A stretch of DNA of 64,000 nt. Source: Atrichornis clamosus (Eukaryota; Chordata; Aves; Passeriformes; Menuridae). Location of the stretch: positions 93,874-157,873 of the forward strand of contig WBMZ01009045.1 of assembly GCA_013400975.1 (NCBI GenBank), given 5' to 3'. Position numbers and translations under genes: made by a program. Positions 12,501-27,500 of this stretch are shown one piece after another; positions within the stretch are counted from its first letter, which is position 1, and each line of letters starts with the position of its first letter. Below the pieces are notes generated by a model. It saw only the letters and a program-made list of their open reading frames with translations, ran no database searches and was not told the origin of the DNA.

Positions 12501-15500
12501 GCTATATAATTATGGAATGTAAACTCATATGGAGATGGAAGTGACAAAAAAAAACCCCAACCCAACAGTTTCAAGCACAATCTTGTTCTATTTGCCCTAT
12601 GTTCTCAGTGGCACAACGGAAGCACAAAACCAGCCAAAAAAAAGTTCTCTATAGAAAAGAATACAATAGAGTTAAAATCCTGTGTAAGGATGTATAAGAC
12701 ACCACATTTTTGACATAAGCTGGGACTCTCTCTGTGTATAGACCAGTTAAAGCAGATAAGTTGCCATGTCAGTGCTCGGTTTGCTAGCTAACACAGTATG
12801 GAAAGAGGAAAATAAAAAGAGAAAAAAGCAACAAAACTCCAACTGACAAACACAAAAATATTACATTTAATTTAATATTGTCCTGCTCTAGAAAGTGACA
12901 AATGCAAGACTTATGAAAGCTGATCAATAAAGCTAGCTAAAAATTTTCTGTAATTTTTTGTAAATATAAACAATTTCAACTAAAACAAAAACATGCCTCA
13001 GGAAAGTTTCAATTTTCTTTTTCTGACTGCCAGTTCCTTAGCTTCTCAATACCTGATGTGCCCAAGGACCAGCCTTCTCACCCAAAGGTGAGCACAGAGA
13101 GATCTGAGCAACGAAGTGTGGGAGACAGGCAGGCAGCAATCACAGCTATAAGAACAACTACTGTTTCTGAAGTCTTCTGCGAGGTTCTCCGAATTAGGTA
13201 TTTTGATCATATTTAGAGCAGAATTTGTTACTGCTAGTGAAAACTTGCAATTTTTCTTGAAATAAAAATCCCTGTTTCAATTTAAAAGCAGCAATTCTCT
13301 TGGCCTGCATCAGCAGTGGAATTGCAAATGGAACACAGGTTTCCCAAGCTCCTTACCAAACCTCTGTGTGCTTGTGAACCACTCTTGTTACAGCCCTGAG
13401 CACACAAGAAAGAAACGATGCAACAGCAGTTTGCTTTCACGTGAGAACGTGAATGTAATGTAAGGTATATCTATGCACTGTGTTCTAAGAGAGCTCTTTA
13501 TCATTGTACAGGAACCCAAAATGAACTGAAAATTATGAGAAACGTTATCTGTAAAAGAAAGGGGAATTTGGGGAAGAATGAAGTTTTGCCAGCTTAACTG
13601 CTAAATATAACTTCAACAGAGTAATTTCAAAAAGATATTATGTCAAAAGACAACTCAATTTCTGCAGTACCTGTATTAATCTTAAATATTTGTCAAAATA
13701 TATAAGAAGCCTAGTAAACGAAGCTTAGCTTGTTAAGAGCATTCAAAGAGCTGTTCACTTGCAAAGTGATAGTTATTAAAATACAAAGCCTATTTACAAA
13801 GTACTTTCCCCAAAAATAACGTTTAAATACATGTTTCAGTGTAGTTACAAGTCTTTATGACCAGTTTCAAGACCCTTCTGTTTATTCAATGAGTTATTGT
13901 ATGGCTTCAAATCGTTGTCAGGGGGTAAACCTGGGACACAAGTCACAAGGTGGTGGCTTTCTCATCTTTTCTGAAATTGTGAGCATCTACACTGATACAA
14001 AATAGAACTATCCATCTATAGCCCAAAAATGTACAAACATCAATGAAAATCAGTGCATACATAAATTTACTATGTTAGAAGATGTAATAAAGCAATGGAA
14101 ATTGTGCCTAATAGTTGAAGCAGGTGCTTCCTTACTAGTGCCACTTATTTGCCACATATGTCATTCCATTCAGAAAGCCTTGTAGTCCCTAAGTCAAAAC
14201 TTCTCAAATTTTCTCCAGAATTTTTCAGAGTGCAGAGTAGACACACGTGCTGTAAATGAGAGAGGCGAACTGTTCGGGGTGCTTGCGCCCAGCGTGACAT
14301 TTGACAGCCAGCATTCTCCATATCCTATCAGCTTCCCTAAGCTTCTTAAAGTGAAGAGCTATATAGCCTTTTGTGGGAAAAAATCCCTGAAGGATGATCT
14401 CGTCTCTGCTACTGTTTCAGTTCTGGAAAGCGTGTAAAGTGGTGGCGGTGAAAAACTCCGGCACTGGGTATCTCTGTACACAAAGTAACCCAGCCAGGGG
14501 GTCAGGGCTGGCTTGGATGGCCCTGGCCCACAGTGCTGGTGCTCACCAGCCCATGAACCGGTGTCAGCGTGTCTGTTCTTTACAGAAACTGCTTGCACCT
14601 TTCACTGTGCAAGATGGTTCAGTGATTTATTTCACTGTCCTAGATGGTAGGGCTCCTGCAAAGAACCAGCCGCCATGGAAGGCTGCCAAGAAATTTTAGT
14701 AGCCCGAGTCCAGGAACAAACTGGGAACCAGTATAACTCCTACGACTTTCCCTTCCACATGCTAGCTGTTCTCCACTCAAACCATGAGGCACAGAAAGGC
14801 AGTTTACCCACCCTGAGCCTGGGCAGCAAGATACATCCCCTCCTTGCTCCCAACATGTGGTCTGATGCCAGGGGAAATTACTCCTTGTAGTTTCTCCCAA
14901 GTGCTTCCTTCAAATGATGACCATCGCAAAACCCTACTTTCTTCTGCTGAATTCTACAGACCTTTTACTCTGCTTTTAACACAAGCACTGGTCTTCAACT
15001 GCTCATTTGCTGGGTGCAACTACAATCAAGACCCAGCAGAAATCAATGAGTTATAAAACACATCAAAATCATGAAGTAAACTGATACGTATCACCCATTT
15101 ACAAAAAGGATTATAGTAAACAAGAGAAAGTTTATATTTCAAAGATGTCTACGATGTTAGGTCTTGCCTGAAGAACATAATTCCTCTCAAAGCTTATGTA
15201 CATCTAGTTGTCTTAGGCAGTGTGCTGAGGTTTCCCTCCTGCTGCTAACACATCCTCCAGTCTGAAGTACCTTTGGAGATGGAAAGATGTTTTCAGCTTT
15301 GCACCTCTCTTCTACACAGCACTTGTACCAATGTCAACTCACGTATTGAGAAAGAGAGGGCTTGGGTAAGAGGCAGGTAAATAATTGCCAGGGTGCATTG
15401 GTTATGGGATTAAAATGGGTGTGCTCAGTAACAGTACACAAGATACATTTATATTACAGAACACCAATACAAATGTATACCTGGATAGGAGATAAAGAAG

Positions 15501-18500
15501 AAACTTGTTCAAAACCAAGTTAGGAAGAAATGCAGTACAGCTGCTTAATAGAATAATGTTTACCACTTCCCATTATATATTCTTGATGCAGAAACAAAAG
15601 AATAACCCTCATCTCCTCAGCTGCCCCAAAATCTACTGCCAGGCATTGTGAATGCCAAACACTGCACTATACCTTTGTCTTAGATGCTTTTGAAGTAGAA
15701 GATTTGAAGCAAAGCATCACCACATACGTTTTAAAAATCATATTGTTCAGCAACATGGTCAAAACCAGTGCAATCATCCTGAAAGATTCATTACAAATAG
15801 CTAGGGATACTTTTGACATTTAAATCATCTCTGAAGCCTAATTTTGGAAACCTCCATGATGTTGAAAGAAAAGGGTCCTTAGAAAACTAAGTACCTGGAT
15901 CAACCTGAGCCACTATTTACTTTTCTGCCTTTATACATCTGGTAGTATAATGAACGTACTTGCAAACGTGAGGGTGATAAGACGCCATCATGAGCATGAC
16001 AAAGAATGGGGAATGAAGGAGCTTGAAGTCTCTGCCCCGAGTGCTGTTTTGAGTGTTGAAAGAACTTATCAGTGTGTGCATTACGGGAGGTACAGCAAGA
16101 ACAGGCAGCAAGAGGCTTGATAAGGTTTGTCTGGAAAGAATTGTTCAAATCTTTGTCCACAACAAAATGAAATATACCTCATACCACCAAGCTCACAGTG
16201 CTTCCCCTTGCAGTGCTTTCCAACTGTCTCCAGCTTGTGTTGTGAAGGATTTCTCCATCACCTGATGTGGACTTGGACACAGATATGCCAGAAGGTTCTC
16301 TGCTACCTTAAGAGGTCCTTGCCTTTTATTGCTGCTTAGGTCCTCCATCCTGAACTGTCCAGAACTTGGTGTTGAAGATGAACAGTACTCTCCCTTTTGC
16401 CTAAGTCCAGTCCAGTTGCAAAAAGAACATTCCTAGAGATCCTGCTGTTACAGCTTGCATTACTGTAGTGCTGTCAGAACTGCTCTGATATGCAGGAACA
16501 ACACAGCATATCTTTTGTATTTATTCTAGATTAATTTTTACATCTTAGCATCTTATCACTGCCCTTCATGGAATGCTCTTATTTTTAAGAGCCAGAATCA
16601 TGCAGTAAAACCAGACATGGATTTCCTAACATGTAAGTGGCTCCAAGTATATGAATTCGCTTTAAGGTGGAATTGTGAAAGGAAAGAGAACCTGACTGAA
16701 CACAAAAAATTCTGGTAGGGAGCCAATATTCTCATCAGGTGACTCAAAGACTAGAGAGAGCACCACAAACAGGCAGATCTGGCAAGGAGGGTCACACGGG
16801 AGAGCACATCAGTAAATCCTAAAATATAATGCAGTTGCTGAATAGATCCACGTCAAAATACATCTTACTTTAGACTAGGGTAAATAATTAGAAGAAAATG
16901 CATAAAGCCAATACCTCCAAAGCAGTTCCCATATATTAATTGTAACACTAAAAAGAACATGCAGGTGGGCCTGCTTAGTCTGTAAATCAGCTTTAAAAAT
17001 AGAAGAGACAACAAAAAGACAAACAAAAACCCTTTCTTATTTAAGATGGTCTTATTCAGCATGGTCAGTGGAAACGTTACATGTACCCTAAATGCAGTAA
17101 ATTCCAGCCTGGAAGGAAATCATGTTATCTTTCAGTATGACCTTAAATAAACGCACACAACAAACACCGACTTCTGCAAATCAGTGATGTGTCACTTTTA
17201 AGATAAGATCCTCACCTCCCCAAACACAGAGTATTCTATTTTGAGCACTGCGACTCAAAATACTTATAGGATGCTGATGGTCTTACTAGCCCACCCCATA
17301 CCACCATCCATCTTGTTGGAATGGGTGGAAGTCACTCCATCTCAATGGAGATCTGAAGAGAAGAAACCCCTAACAGTCCCTGGGAAGGCCTAATCTCTGC
17401 TGGAGTTCCCAGTTCCTCTCTAACACCTAGTGCGAAAGGAGAAAAGAAAATTCCCTGGATCTGACAAAAAGAGCCAAGGGAGTTGTCAGCAAGAGCTGGC
17501 TTGGTACAGTCACTTGGCTCTTCACTGATTGTCCAGAGTTCAGGGCATTCCCAAGCCAACAGCACAGCCAAGAGAACATAATCAGCCCCAGCAATCTTTT
17601 CTCCTGCATCCAGAAATGAAGCTCAGAACAGCACGAAAGATTTTATCTGGCTCCCATACCTCTCTCTCTCTGCTGCATTTGGGAAAGTGGTGTACTGAAC
17701 CTTAAGCTCTTGCTCCCTTTGAAACTTAGACAAACACAGGGAGTTTTTGTTTCTCTATGTATTAAATTCTTAATTTTCCAGTAAGGGGAATTTCAGAAAA
17801 TAATTGTCAATACAACACTGCTAGTTCTTGAGATAGCCTACTTAGTTAAGGGTAAATGTTCTCTTACAAAATCTTGATAAAGTAATTTATTCAATCCAGC
17901 GGAATACTGAGTTTGGAGGACAGAATCAAACCATATGGTTTCCATTTTTAAATTCTTCTTCACCACATCTATGCCCTAGTGCAGAAGGAAACATTGCTGA
18001 GAACATTTTGTCCGTATTTTGTTTTCTGTTGTTGGAAGACACACTGTTCTTTGAGAAACTCTTTGGAATAAATCAGTTGCTTTATGGCCATCACGGACCT
18101 AAAGGTTTGCACTGAAATATAATGAATACCTACCACAAAATGCTGGAACAGCCATTTTAAGTGTATAACATCACATATAAAGTTGCAGTTATATTTTTTA
18201 TATTTTTATTTTCCCAGCTAATGGGTATGCATAATCTATTTTGGTGTTCTTAGAGTTCTGTTTTGAAATTGTTTTATATTTATATGGTTTAGTAAAGCCT
18301 CCTTTACTAGTTTCAGATATTCAAGCACCGAGTTAATCAATGCCACCAGATGTGCTCTGTTTCAGGCATTAGACCATATTTTTCACTATGTGCAAAATAG
18401 AACTTGCTTGTGTGCCTAAATTAATTAGTGTTTCTTTGATGACATGCTGTTAAATGATCATGTGGTTTTGACATGAAGTTAGTTCCTTCCTGTCTTACTA

Positions 18501-21500
18501 ATTGTCCCTTTGACTCTCTGGTACTTCAGAGAGAAAACTGGTATTTTCAAAATGTCCAAATATCCATAGTTCTCATTGTCATTTGTTATTATTTTACATG
18601 GAAGATAAATAATACCTCCAAATAAATTAGAATTTATTATTATAAAAGCCAACTACTGTTTTGCCTTTACAAAATTACAAAAATTACATTTTGTCTGTTA
18701 ATGTAAATAGTACTTTTGAGATCTGTGTACTTAAAAGAAACTCCTCCCCCCCCCAAAAAAAACCAACAAAACCCCAGGCAAAAAAAAATCCCTGACATAA
18801 AAAAATTTTTTAAAACCCAACCCCACAGATCCTTGGCTTTACTGACAAATCAATAGTTCTTACATACTGCTGTAAATTCTTCATTAAGATCAGCAAGGTT
18901 TTCTTCACAAGCTACCTTTAATTCTTCATTTAAATCTTGTATACTTTTGTTTTCAACAAGGATCAGTGGAAAAAAGTATATGTCATCATCATTACCAATG
19001 CAATTACCCACATTAGTGAAGTGCAAACTACTATTACTTTGGTACAAATAATTTTTTTCTTCAGGCTCAGTAGGTTACAATTCCAGACTCCCTGAGAGGT
19101 AATCAAAAGCAGCAAAACCAGATGCAAGCCCAGATATTCTCTCATCGCTTACAGTTGTCTGTCCTGAGAGGAGCAGATGCTTTGCACAAGGGATATACAA
19201 AATTTGGTAAAGGGTGAACAACAAATGTCTTCTTAGTTTCTTGGACCATATCAATTTCAACAGATAAAAAGCAGTATTTTAGGAACACATATTTGGTTTG
19301 CAGTGTACAGGCTCTACACAAATGTAAATATTCCTTAGAGCTAAAAACAACCAGGAGTTCAAAATCCTAATGGACAGTAAAGTGACACACAGAAGATGAT
19401 TTTGGAAATTATTATTTTTTAGCTACCCAATTTGTCTTTCTCAAGAGTTATGTCCTGGTTCAGACAAAGATAAGCTGTGGAGACAGGGAAGACATGTTTT
19501 TAGTATGAGGAAATGTTTGCTTCCTCCTGCTCGTGCTGTGTAGAGATGTGAATAACCTCTATCCATTCCTTAGAAGCTGACTGAAACTCAAGTGGAGAGA
19601 CTTTTCAATTAGTATGCTCCTTTTTACACAACAAATTGATTGTCTTAAAAGCATGACCCATTGCACAACATCCTTTCATTTAGCACAACTGAGGAAGACC
19701 TTGGGTTATAAAGTCTCTGTGCATTTTGAGCATTTCAGACATATTTCAGCTGACACTAAAGCAGCTTTCCTAATGTGGCTTTCTAGTGTGTAGTAAAGGA
19801 ACAGATTTCCAACTGCCTGTGGAGGTGTTTTCTCTGTCGATCTTAAGTCAACAAAAATGTAAGGGCATGTTTATTTAGATTTACTTTATAAGGTTAAGAA
19901 TGTTGCAGTATGTGAAAAAGCAGTTATTCTTCAGTACTATGACAACACAGTCATGGAGGGAAAAAAAATTTAAAATAATCCATTAAGCAGGCATGCACAC
20001 ACACCCACCCTCCCAGCAAAAAGTGTGTGGAGTTGGAGGGGAAAGCTCTTGTATTATATATCCTGTCAGGCTTCAAGAAAAATTCAGCTGATGCTACCTC
20101 GAAAAAAACCACAACAGCTGTAGAATTGATTTTAAAAGAGATTTTAAAACCTAAGTACAAAATCTTTACATTAGGGTTTTTCAAGGGCACCTTTTTTTTT
20201 TTTTTTGGTCTGAAAGGAAAAAAAAGCGAATTCTGAAGGATGAACCTGTAACTTCTATTCTAGGATCTGCAAATTTATTGGTATCTGTAGCCTCAGTCGC
20301 CCTACTGAGAATGTGATACTTGACAGAGCTGGGATTAATAATGACCCTCACTTCAGGGAGAGATTTTTGTCAAAGTTCTGAATCTTGGCCTATTCTTGCT
20401 CAGCTGCAACATGATTTTTACTACAAAACATACGGCATTTAATTTCCAGTTAATCTTCCATAGGCTAGCAAGAGAATACTGCTCACTGCTATGGCAGGAG
20501 AGACCAACACAACGGCTCCAGCCACTGAAAGAGGAGAGGGCAGTAGCAGCTAAAGTGGCAGAGCTGACCTCTTGCCCCGCACAGGAGATCAGCTTTCATA
20601 TTTCATAGACACCTAAAGATTCTCATCAACCCAATGACTCTTATAAAAGCCAGGATACGAACATGCTGGTCCTAGATTTGTTGGTTACATAGCTGTTTTA
20701 ACTGTAGACACAAGGTGTCACATGCTGTGAAGAAAAATGGAATTTCAAGCAACAAATTGTGAAAAATGATCCCATTCAGTGCTTCTTGCAGCCTCTGCCC
20801 CTGCAGTAACCCAACCTGACTTCTGACAAGCTGAGGTGATTTCGCATAATCTCTGAACCATCTGCTAGGCTATCTGTCAGTTCAGTAGCCTTGTTACTTT
20901 ACAGTTTATAGGTTAAGCAGGATAAATAACCTATCAGAAACACAAACAGATTTGCCTCTTTGAGACACTTTGAAGTGCAAGTATTGTCTAAGTAACCATA
21001 GCTTGCTTCCTCCTAAACTGAAGAAAAAGAAAATAAAAATCAAAGTAATGAATTTTTAAAAATGTCTATTTTTCAGAAAAGGAAATTTTTTATCATCGTC
21101 TTTACGGTTTATGAAATCAACAGTTCAGAGCTAAACTAATTTTTCCTAACTAATTTTTGAATTAATATAAAGGAGATTTTTCTCTTTATCAATTTAAAAA
21201 CACACATGTGAAGTATTTTTAAATGTGTAAACCATGTAGAGTTCTGGTTTTCAAACATCTGTTTGTAGGGACACAAATGCTGGTTGACATTAAAAGTGCT
21301 GTTTCCTGCCAATGATCTATTGAGTTTGTTGACCAATGCAAGTGAAAGATCACTCTGATTTTCCTTATAAATTATGTGGCATTGTTCTTTTGAGAAAAAA
21401 TATTTAAATATGAAGTGATATGTGCAAATTAGATTGAATGGTTTAGAAACTAATTTGCTACTATTCTACTTCTAATATAGAATATTGTAATTTATATGAA

Positions 21501-24500
21501 GTGCTCCTCCACTGAAAGCATTACAGAAAATTTTGCCAGAAGGTGTGGAATTGAGGAGCATTCGTATGAAAATAGTTCACAGTTATTCAGATAGTCACAA
21601 GCAATACATCTCAGAATTATCATAAATCAACTAATATATATTAAGATGATCCAAACAAGAAATTGCTGGTAAATGCTACAACATCAGAAAAATCAAGGCA
21701 TCTGCCTCTCAATGTCTGCCTCACAAAGCAGGATGCACTTCCTAATCTGTACTGACCAGCATCCAGTTCAGCAGAGCAAATTCAAGAGAACCATGACTTA
21801 ATAAAAAAACCAACAAACCTACCAACCCCAAAAAAACCCCAAAGAACAAAAACAAAACCAACCCACCAAAAAAAAATTAATATAAAAGATATTCGGAATT
21901 CTTGACTAACTCAGTTTTTACTACTATCATTCTTACTTAAGAAAACACAGAACAATCTACATTTTCTGCAGGAATTTGCATGTGCAACTACTGACAAGGC
22001 TATTCAGGTATATGGAAAGAGGTTACAGTTTCCTATTGTTACAAGATGGAAGAACAAAACCATGTTATTTTAAGAAAGCAAATGGTCTCACCCTGTTGTT
22101 TTCTTAACCCAATGCTACAGAATGGACACAAATCATGCCTGGGTTAAGAACAAAGCACTGAAAAAAGTCTGCATTTTACACACAACTGAAAGCAAAGCCT
22201 GAAACAATATTATTTGCAAATAACTTATTATAGTTCTATGGCTCCCAGAAAGAATATAAAAGCTATGAAAGCACAGATTTTCACATAGCCATGAAAGATA
22301 GAGCTTTTTTTTTTCTTAAGTAATAATTCAATTGCAAGAAAAACAACACCAAAACGGTTCAAATTACAAGTCTGAAATGTTGTTTCTACAGCCTAGCTAT
22401 TTCTTTTATCCTTTTCTTCATACTGAGAAATGATCACTACTCAAGACAATTATTTGGAAAGATGAGAAATTAACCCAGATGAATGCTAATATGTATTTAT
22501 AAGACAAGCTCATGGCAGGTCTGCAAATGTGCATGTATTGATTTACCACTGCTAGCTGTTTTAATCTGAAAGTAAGGCAGTATTTCCACACACAACCATA
22601 AATCTTGGCAAATTTCAGCCTCACTGATTTTGCAGAGCCTACACTAACAGCTTGAAAGAATAAAACTATGAAGACATAACAAAGCAGTTCTTGTTATTCA
22701 TAACTCTTTCCTGTTCTCTGTGTTAAACAGCAGAAACCAGCTTGGAAGCATAAATGAGTCTCTCTACCTGAAGACCTTTTATTTTTCAATTCCTCCTCCT
22801 CCATCCAAGGAAGCCAAATTCAGTCATTGTCAGCATATGATGCATTGTCCATTATTTTGGCTATTTCTTTTTCTTGTGGGAGGGAATTAAGGAAAAGGCA
22901 AAGGGAAAATAAAATAATTTATCTACACTTCGCAATACTTTTCCCCTTATTTAGTCAGAACAGTATAAATCAAAATGATTTTATCATCTGGCTACAGTCT
23001 TAGCTAGTATGAAATTACCTCCTCTCTGGATAGATAGGCAGACAGCTATTAATATTACAAGCCTGTATACTTGTAGAAGATTACCCTTTAATTTATTCTT
23101 GCATATTAATTTCACTTCTAGTGATGGTTACTAACCAAGTCCATAGATGATGCCCCAAGAAATATGCCAAAGTCTAGAAAACCATGAGATTGGAGATTGT
23201 CATGGTACAAGGGCACTATCAGACACATCCCATTTCCTGAGCCCTGATCCATCTGTCAACTCTGAACTGCATAAATCTGTTTCATATATCATGCAAATTA
23301 CATATATAAAAAATACATACATATATATGTACACAAATAATAGTTTTCCTTGCATTTTTCTTGTACTGAAGATGTCTTGTAGCTGGTGTAATACCTATAA
23401 TTGATAACTTTTTCAAAATACGTCAATGTATTTTGTATGTTTTCCTTCTGATTTTGTAATATACACAAACATACGTGTTTCTCCTAACCTCTATCTTGCA
23501 CTAATTTAACACCCCACCTTGGAAAGTGTTGACTGACTCTCTGCTGTCTAGAAGACAGAAGAGTGAAAAAACCCAATACATTCAAATAACTTCCAGTTTC
23601 TCTGAGCTGCTTTTTAACAGTGGTTCTTTTATGAAATATCTTGCTTCCAATCTTCTATACTGGAATGAACACCTTGCAGTGAAGACATTACAATAAATAA
23701 AGTACAAACTCCTTTAATTTCTGGTTAACTTAATGTCAATGGTATTAGAACAGCACTAAATGGACAAATTATTCAAAATCACTGCTAAGCCTTCCAGATG
23801 CCTTGTCTCCTTAATAGCATGGCATAGCATGTAGACTTTATCTCTATTTGAATCTGCTTCTGTAGTCTCAAGTCCCAGCTGTGCTGAATAGCAAATATCT
23901 CCATTTCAATAGGGAAAATGGCTGTACTAAAGTAGTTCTCTCCAGGGGTCAATATACTTCAGAAGGGCATTTAAGTGGCTGTATGTTATTGAGCAGAAAC
24001 ATCAGCTCACATATTATTGATTGTAACTGCATGGTTCTGTTGAAAAGATGCCTGCGGTAGTATTAAGTGCTGAGATAGGGATAGAGAAGTGTTATGCATT
24101 AAAAAAAATACTATCCATCTGTTGCCAAATTTTAGATAGATGAGCAATCAGAAGCTCTAACACAAAATCTAAAGTGCAACCTCTGTGGCTGATGCGTCAG
24201 GGTCATATTCAGTGACACTTCCACAGTTTCACACTGTTTAGACAGTCTTTTGAATATTGATTGAAGCAACCAGGAGGCAGAGTTTGATTTCTGCAGTTTT
24301 GCAAAGAGTATGTAATAGATACTTACGTGGAGATTTTCTTTTGGTAGCTCAAACATACCCTTTTCTTTAAAAACATCACTAACCTGTTCTGATCCCATCA
24401 CTACAGCAGCCAGCCCAGCACAACTGAAGTCCTCAGGAACCACTGCACAGTCAGGCCACTGAACCCTGGGCTGCAGCCAGGCACAGCACACTGGGCACCA

Positions 24501-27500
24501 CTGGACTGCCGTGTAAAACACACCGAGCTGGCTGAAACCCGCGTGATCCCCAGACCCTCATCTCCAGTAACTTTTGCATAATGCCCATGTCAAATACCAT
24601 CACGGAAGGGCAAGCCCAGTGTCCCAGGCTGCGCTTTGGCAGTGTGCCCAAGGAAGCACTTGGATCACTGGGCTTCACGGTGAACTACACAGATGATGGA
24701 GGTTAATCCTGGCCTAGCAGGGAAAACTCAACCCTTAAGCATTTGTGTACAAGGGTGAGTCAATACTGGGGCAACTGCAAGTCTGGATGGAAACTACATT
24801 AAGTAGAGTAGGACGTAGGTTCAAAGTTCCTTAGAAGGAGCATTTGTGGGAGTTTCCCAAATCCAGAGCATCAGTAGCCACAGAAGGGACTAGTCAAAAA
24901 ACACGTTCTTACATAGAGTCAAGAAAAATTAATCAAACACTGCATGACAGCAGAGTTGACAGGCAAACCCAAAGACAGTAAAGTCAGCCCTGTATCACCA
25001 CCTTTCTTGAACAGATTCAACAACTTATGCCAGCAACAAAGCTTGTATAACATGATCACAGTGTTTCCAGGCTTTACAGACCTCTTTATTTCAGGGAGCC
25101 TGAGATGACTATTTCTTTGCCTGCAAGAGGGCAGCAGAAAGAACTTTTCTCTTAGACTTGATAAAGTACTACAGGAAAGAAGCTGTAACTTCTATTTGAG
25201 GATGAATCTCAAAACTTACACTTCAGATTGTAAAATAGTTCATTTTCTAATTTTTCCAATCAATTTAACTAAACATGTGCTTAAAACAATTCAAATAGAA
25301 AGCTTAAAATACTTTATATGAAAATCACTCAGAAGAAGGGAAATGGATACTATTATCACATAGAAAAGGACTGAGAATGCAAAGAGGCAATGGCTATACT
25401 CAGTGTCAGAAAGCCACCCCCTAGCAAAGAGTTAAATAGTATCTAGGTCACTCTACAGTCTTTCCTGCACACCCTCAGCTCACTGCATATCGGAAACGCT
25501 GTGTGGGAAGGCCAGGGAACTAAACTCACAGACCAAGTATGACTCAGACTGCAGTAATTTAATGACACTTTTATTCTCTTAAATTATCTTTGGGATTAAA
25601 AGAATCCACACCCTTAACATGAAACCAAATCACAGTGAAAAGAAAAAAACACAAATTAACAGATCTTTGAGTTAACAAAAGGTATCTAGAAACTAATTAT
25701 TAATGGCAAGGACTGAAATCTTTCCTATAACATACTATATGATCAGAACAGCAGAAGGTGGAGAATTTGAGCCCCAGTCAGATGTTCTTCTGAAAGCCTA
25801 GTGGGGATGATCTCAGGAACAGGAATGTCAGAGAACAGCCTGCCAAAAAAATAAAAGAGAGCTGTCACAGCCAAATGCTGACCTCTACCACTAGGGGAAA
25901 GCAACTTGAGAGAAACAGCCTCACATTTCCTCCACCACTGAAGATGTTGAACTCAAGAGTTGTCAAATATCTTTGGCACAAACATTACCAGAAGAAAACA
26001 ATGGGATCCTGCAGAAGGCAGAACACCAGTGACCCAGATCCAAATACAAATCCAGTAAAATTCCTAAGGAAAAATTAAAACTTCTGCAAACTCTCTCCCC
26101 CTGAACAAAGCAGAAGTTTGGAAAAGACACTAATGAGCAGAATAAAACATTGCCCTCAGAAACAGCCCCTCCTGACTATAATATAAAATACTGAAAATTT
26201 AGTCTTTCCTCTGCACTTCAAGTTCCTTCCCTGTCCCTCACTTACAAAAAGGACAAAACAAGGCACAGTAACTACCACAAAATGAAGAGCAAAGCTAGGA
26301 TGCCCTAAAGGCATTCAGACATCTTCTATGACAGGAACTTGAAAATTTTCATACAGAGAAACAGAAATTAATTTCACCTTTTTTATGGCAAAAATTTAAC
26401 TAATTTTGTTGTGGTGATACAAGCAACAGTGGATGCCCTTCTCAGAAGAGTTTTTATTAGTATATTATAATACAATTATAAAGAATTGGGCATCTGGCAT
26501 TACAGCTATATATTTAGATGTATTCTGCTCTGTTTCTAATTAAACAATATATTTTTTTAAACCCATGAGACAAAGAAACAAACAATGTTCCCAAAACCTA
26601 TATCTACCACTAGGATATTTGTTCAGTAACCAATTACCTTAGACAGCCAAGTTTTGCTTCTGCTCACCTTTCAGCTACATCCAGAGCAGCGAGCCCGTGC
26701 TCCTCAGATTACCACCTTGACTTCAGTTCAAGTGTTAGGTGGGACACAGTTGATCCGTGACAGTCAGAGTTGTCCCCTCTTCCTGGGAGGGCCACTCTTT
26801 TAAAAATATTTAATGACATTTGTGAAACGGCATAATTCAGAGTGAGTGTCCTAGACTTCAAAGATAATTAACAAATATAGAACTGATCAAGAAATAAATA
26901 AAATGGGTGGAAAAAACGCTCAGAATTTCCCATGGAACAAAGTAAAACGCAATTCACTTGGGAAGAACAGAGCACTGGGAGGGATTCTTGTGTATTTTTA
27001 TAATCTCATGGCTCTGAATATTTGGAAAATGTTCAAAAAGAATTCATCCTAATTTACATTTTAAAAGTACATTCATGCTGAGGCCTTTGTATAATGATGG
27101 ACTTTACAGCAGCAGTCCTGGCTTAATGGTCTTTCACTCCTAGTACTGTACCTCTGTTCTGAAATGTGGAAGCCCTGTAAGCTCCCTGTCATGGAGAAAA
27201 AGGAACAGGGAGCAAGACTTTCCCTCTCAGTATTTGAGATCTTCAAAATGTAGCACACATACTTTTGGCAATAAATAAAAAAGCCTTAGCAATAAAACTA
27301 AGACAAAGACTTCCATACAATAAAAACATGTATCTTCAAGTATGGGAAACGTAAGGGTTTGAATACAGGATCTCTTGGAGGGAGAGGGGAATGAAAGGCC
27401 AGTGATTTACAAACAGTCCTTTCCAGATCAACAGTACCACAAACAGTGATGAGGGAAAGGAAACGCACACTGCTACGTCAGCTCTGCTGGATACCCCGCC

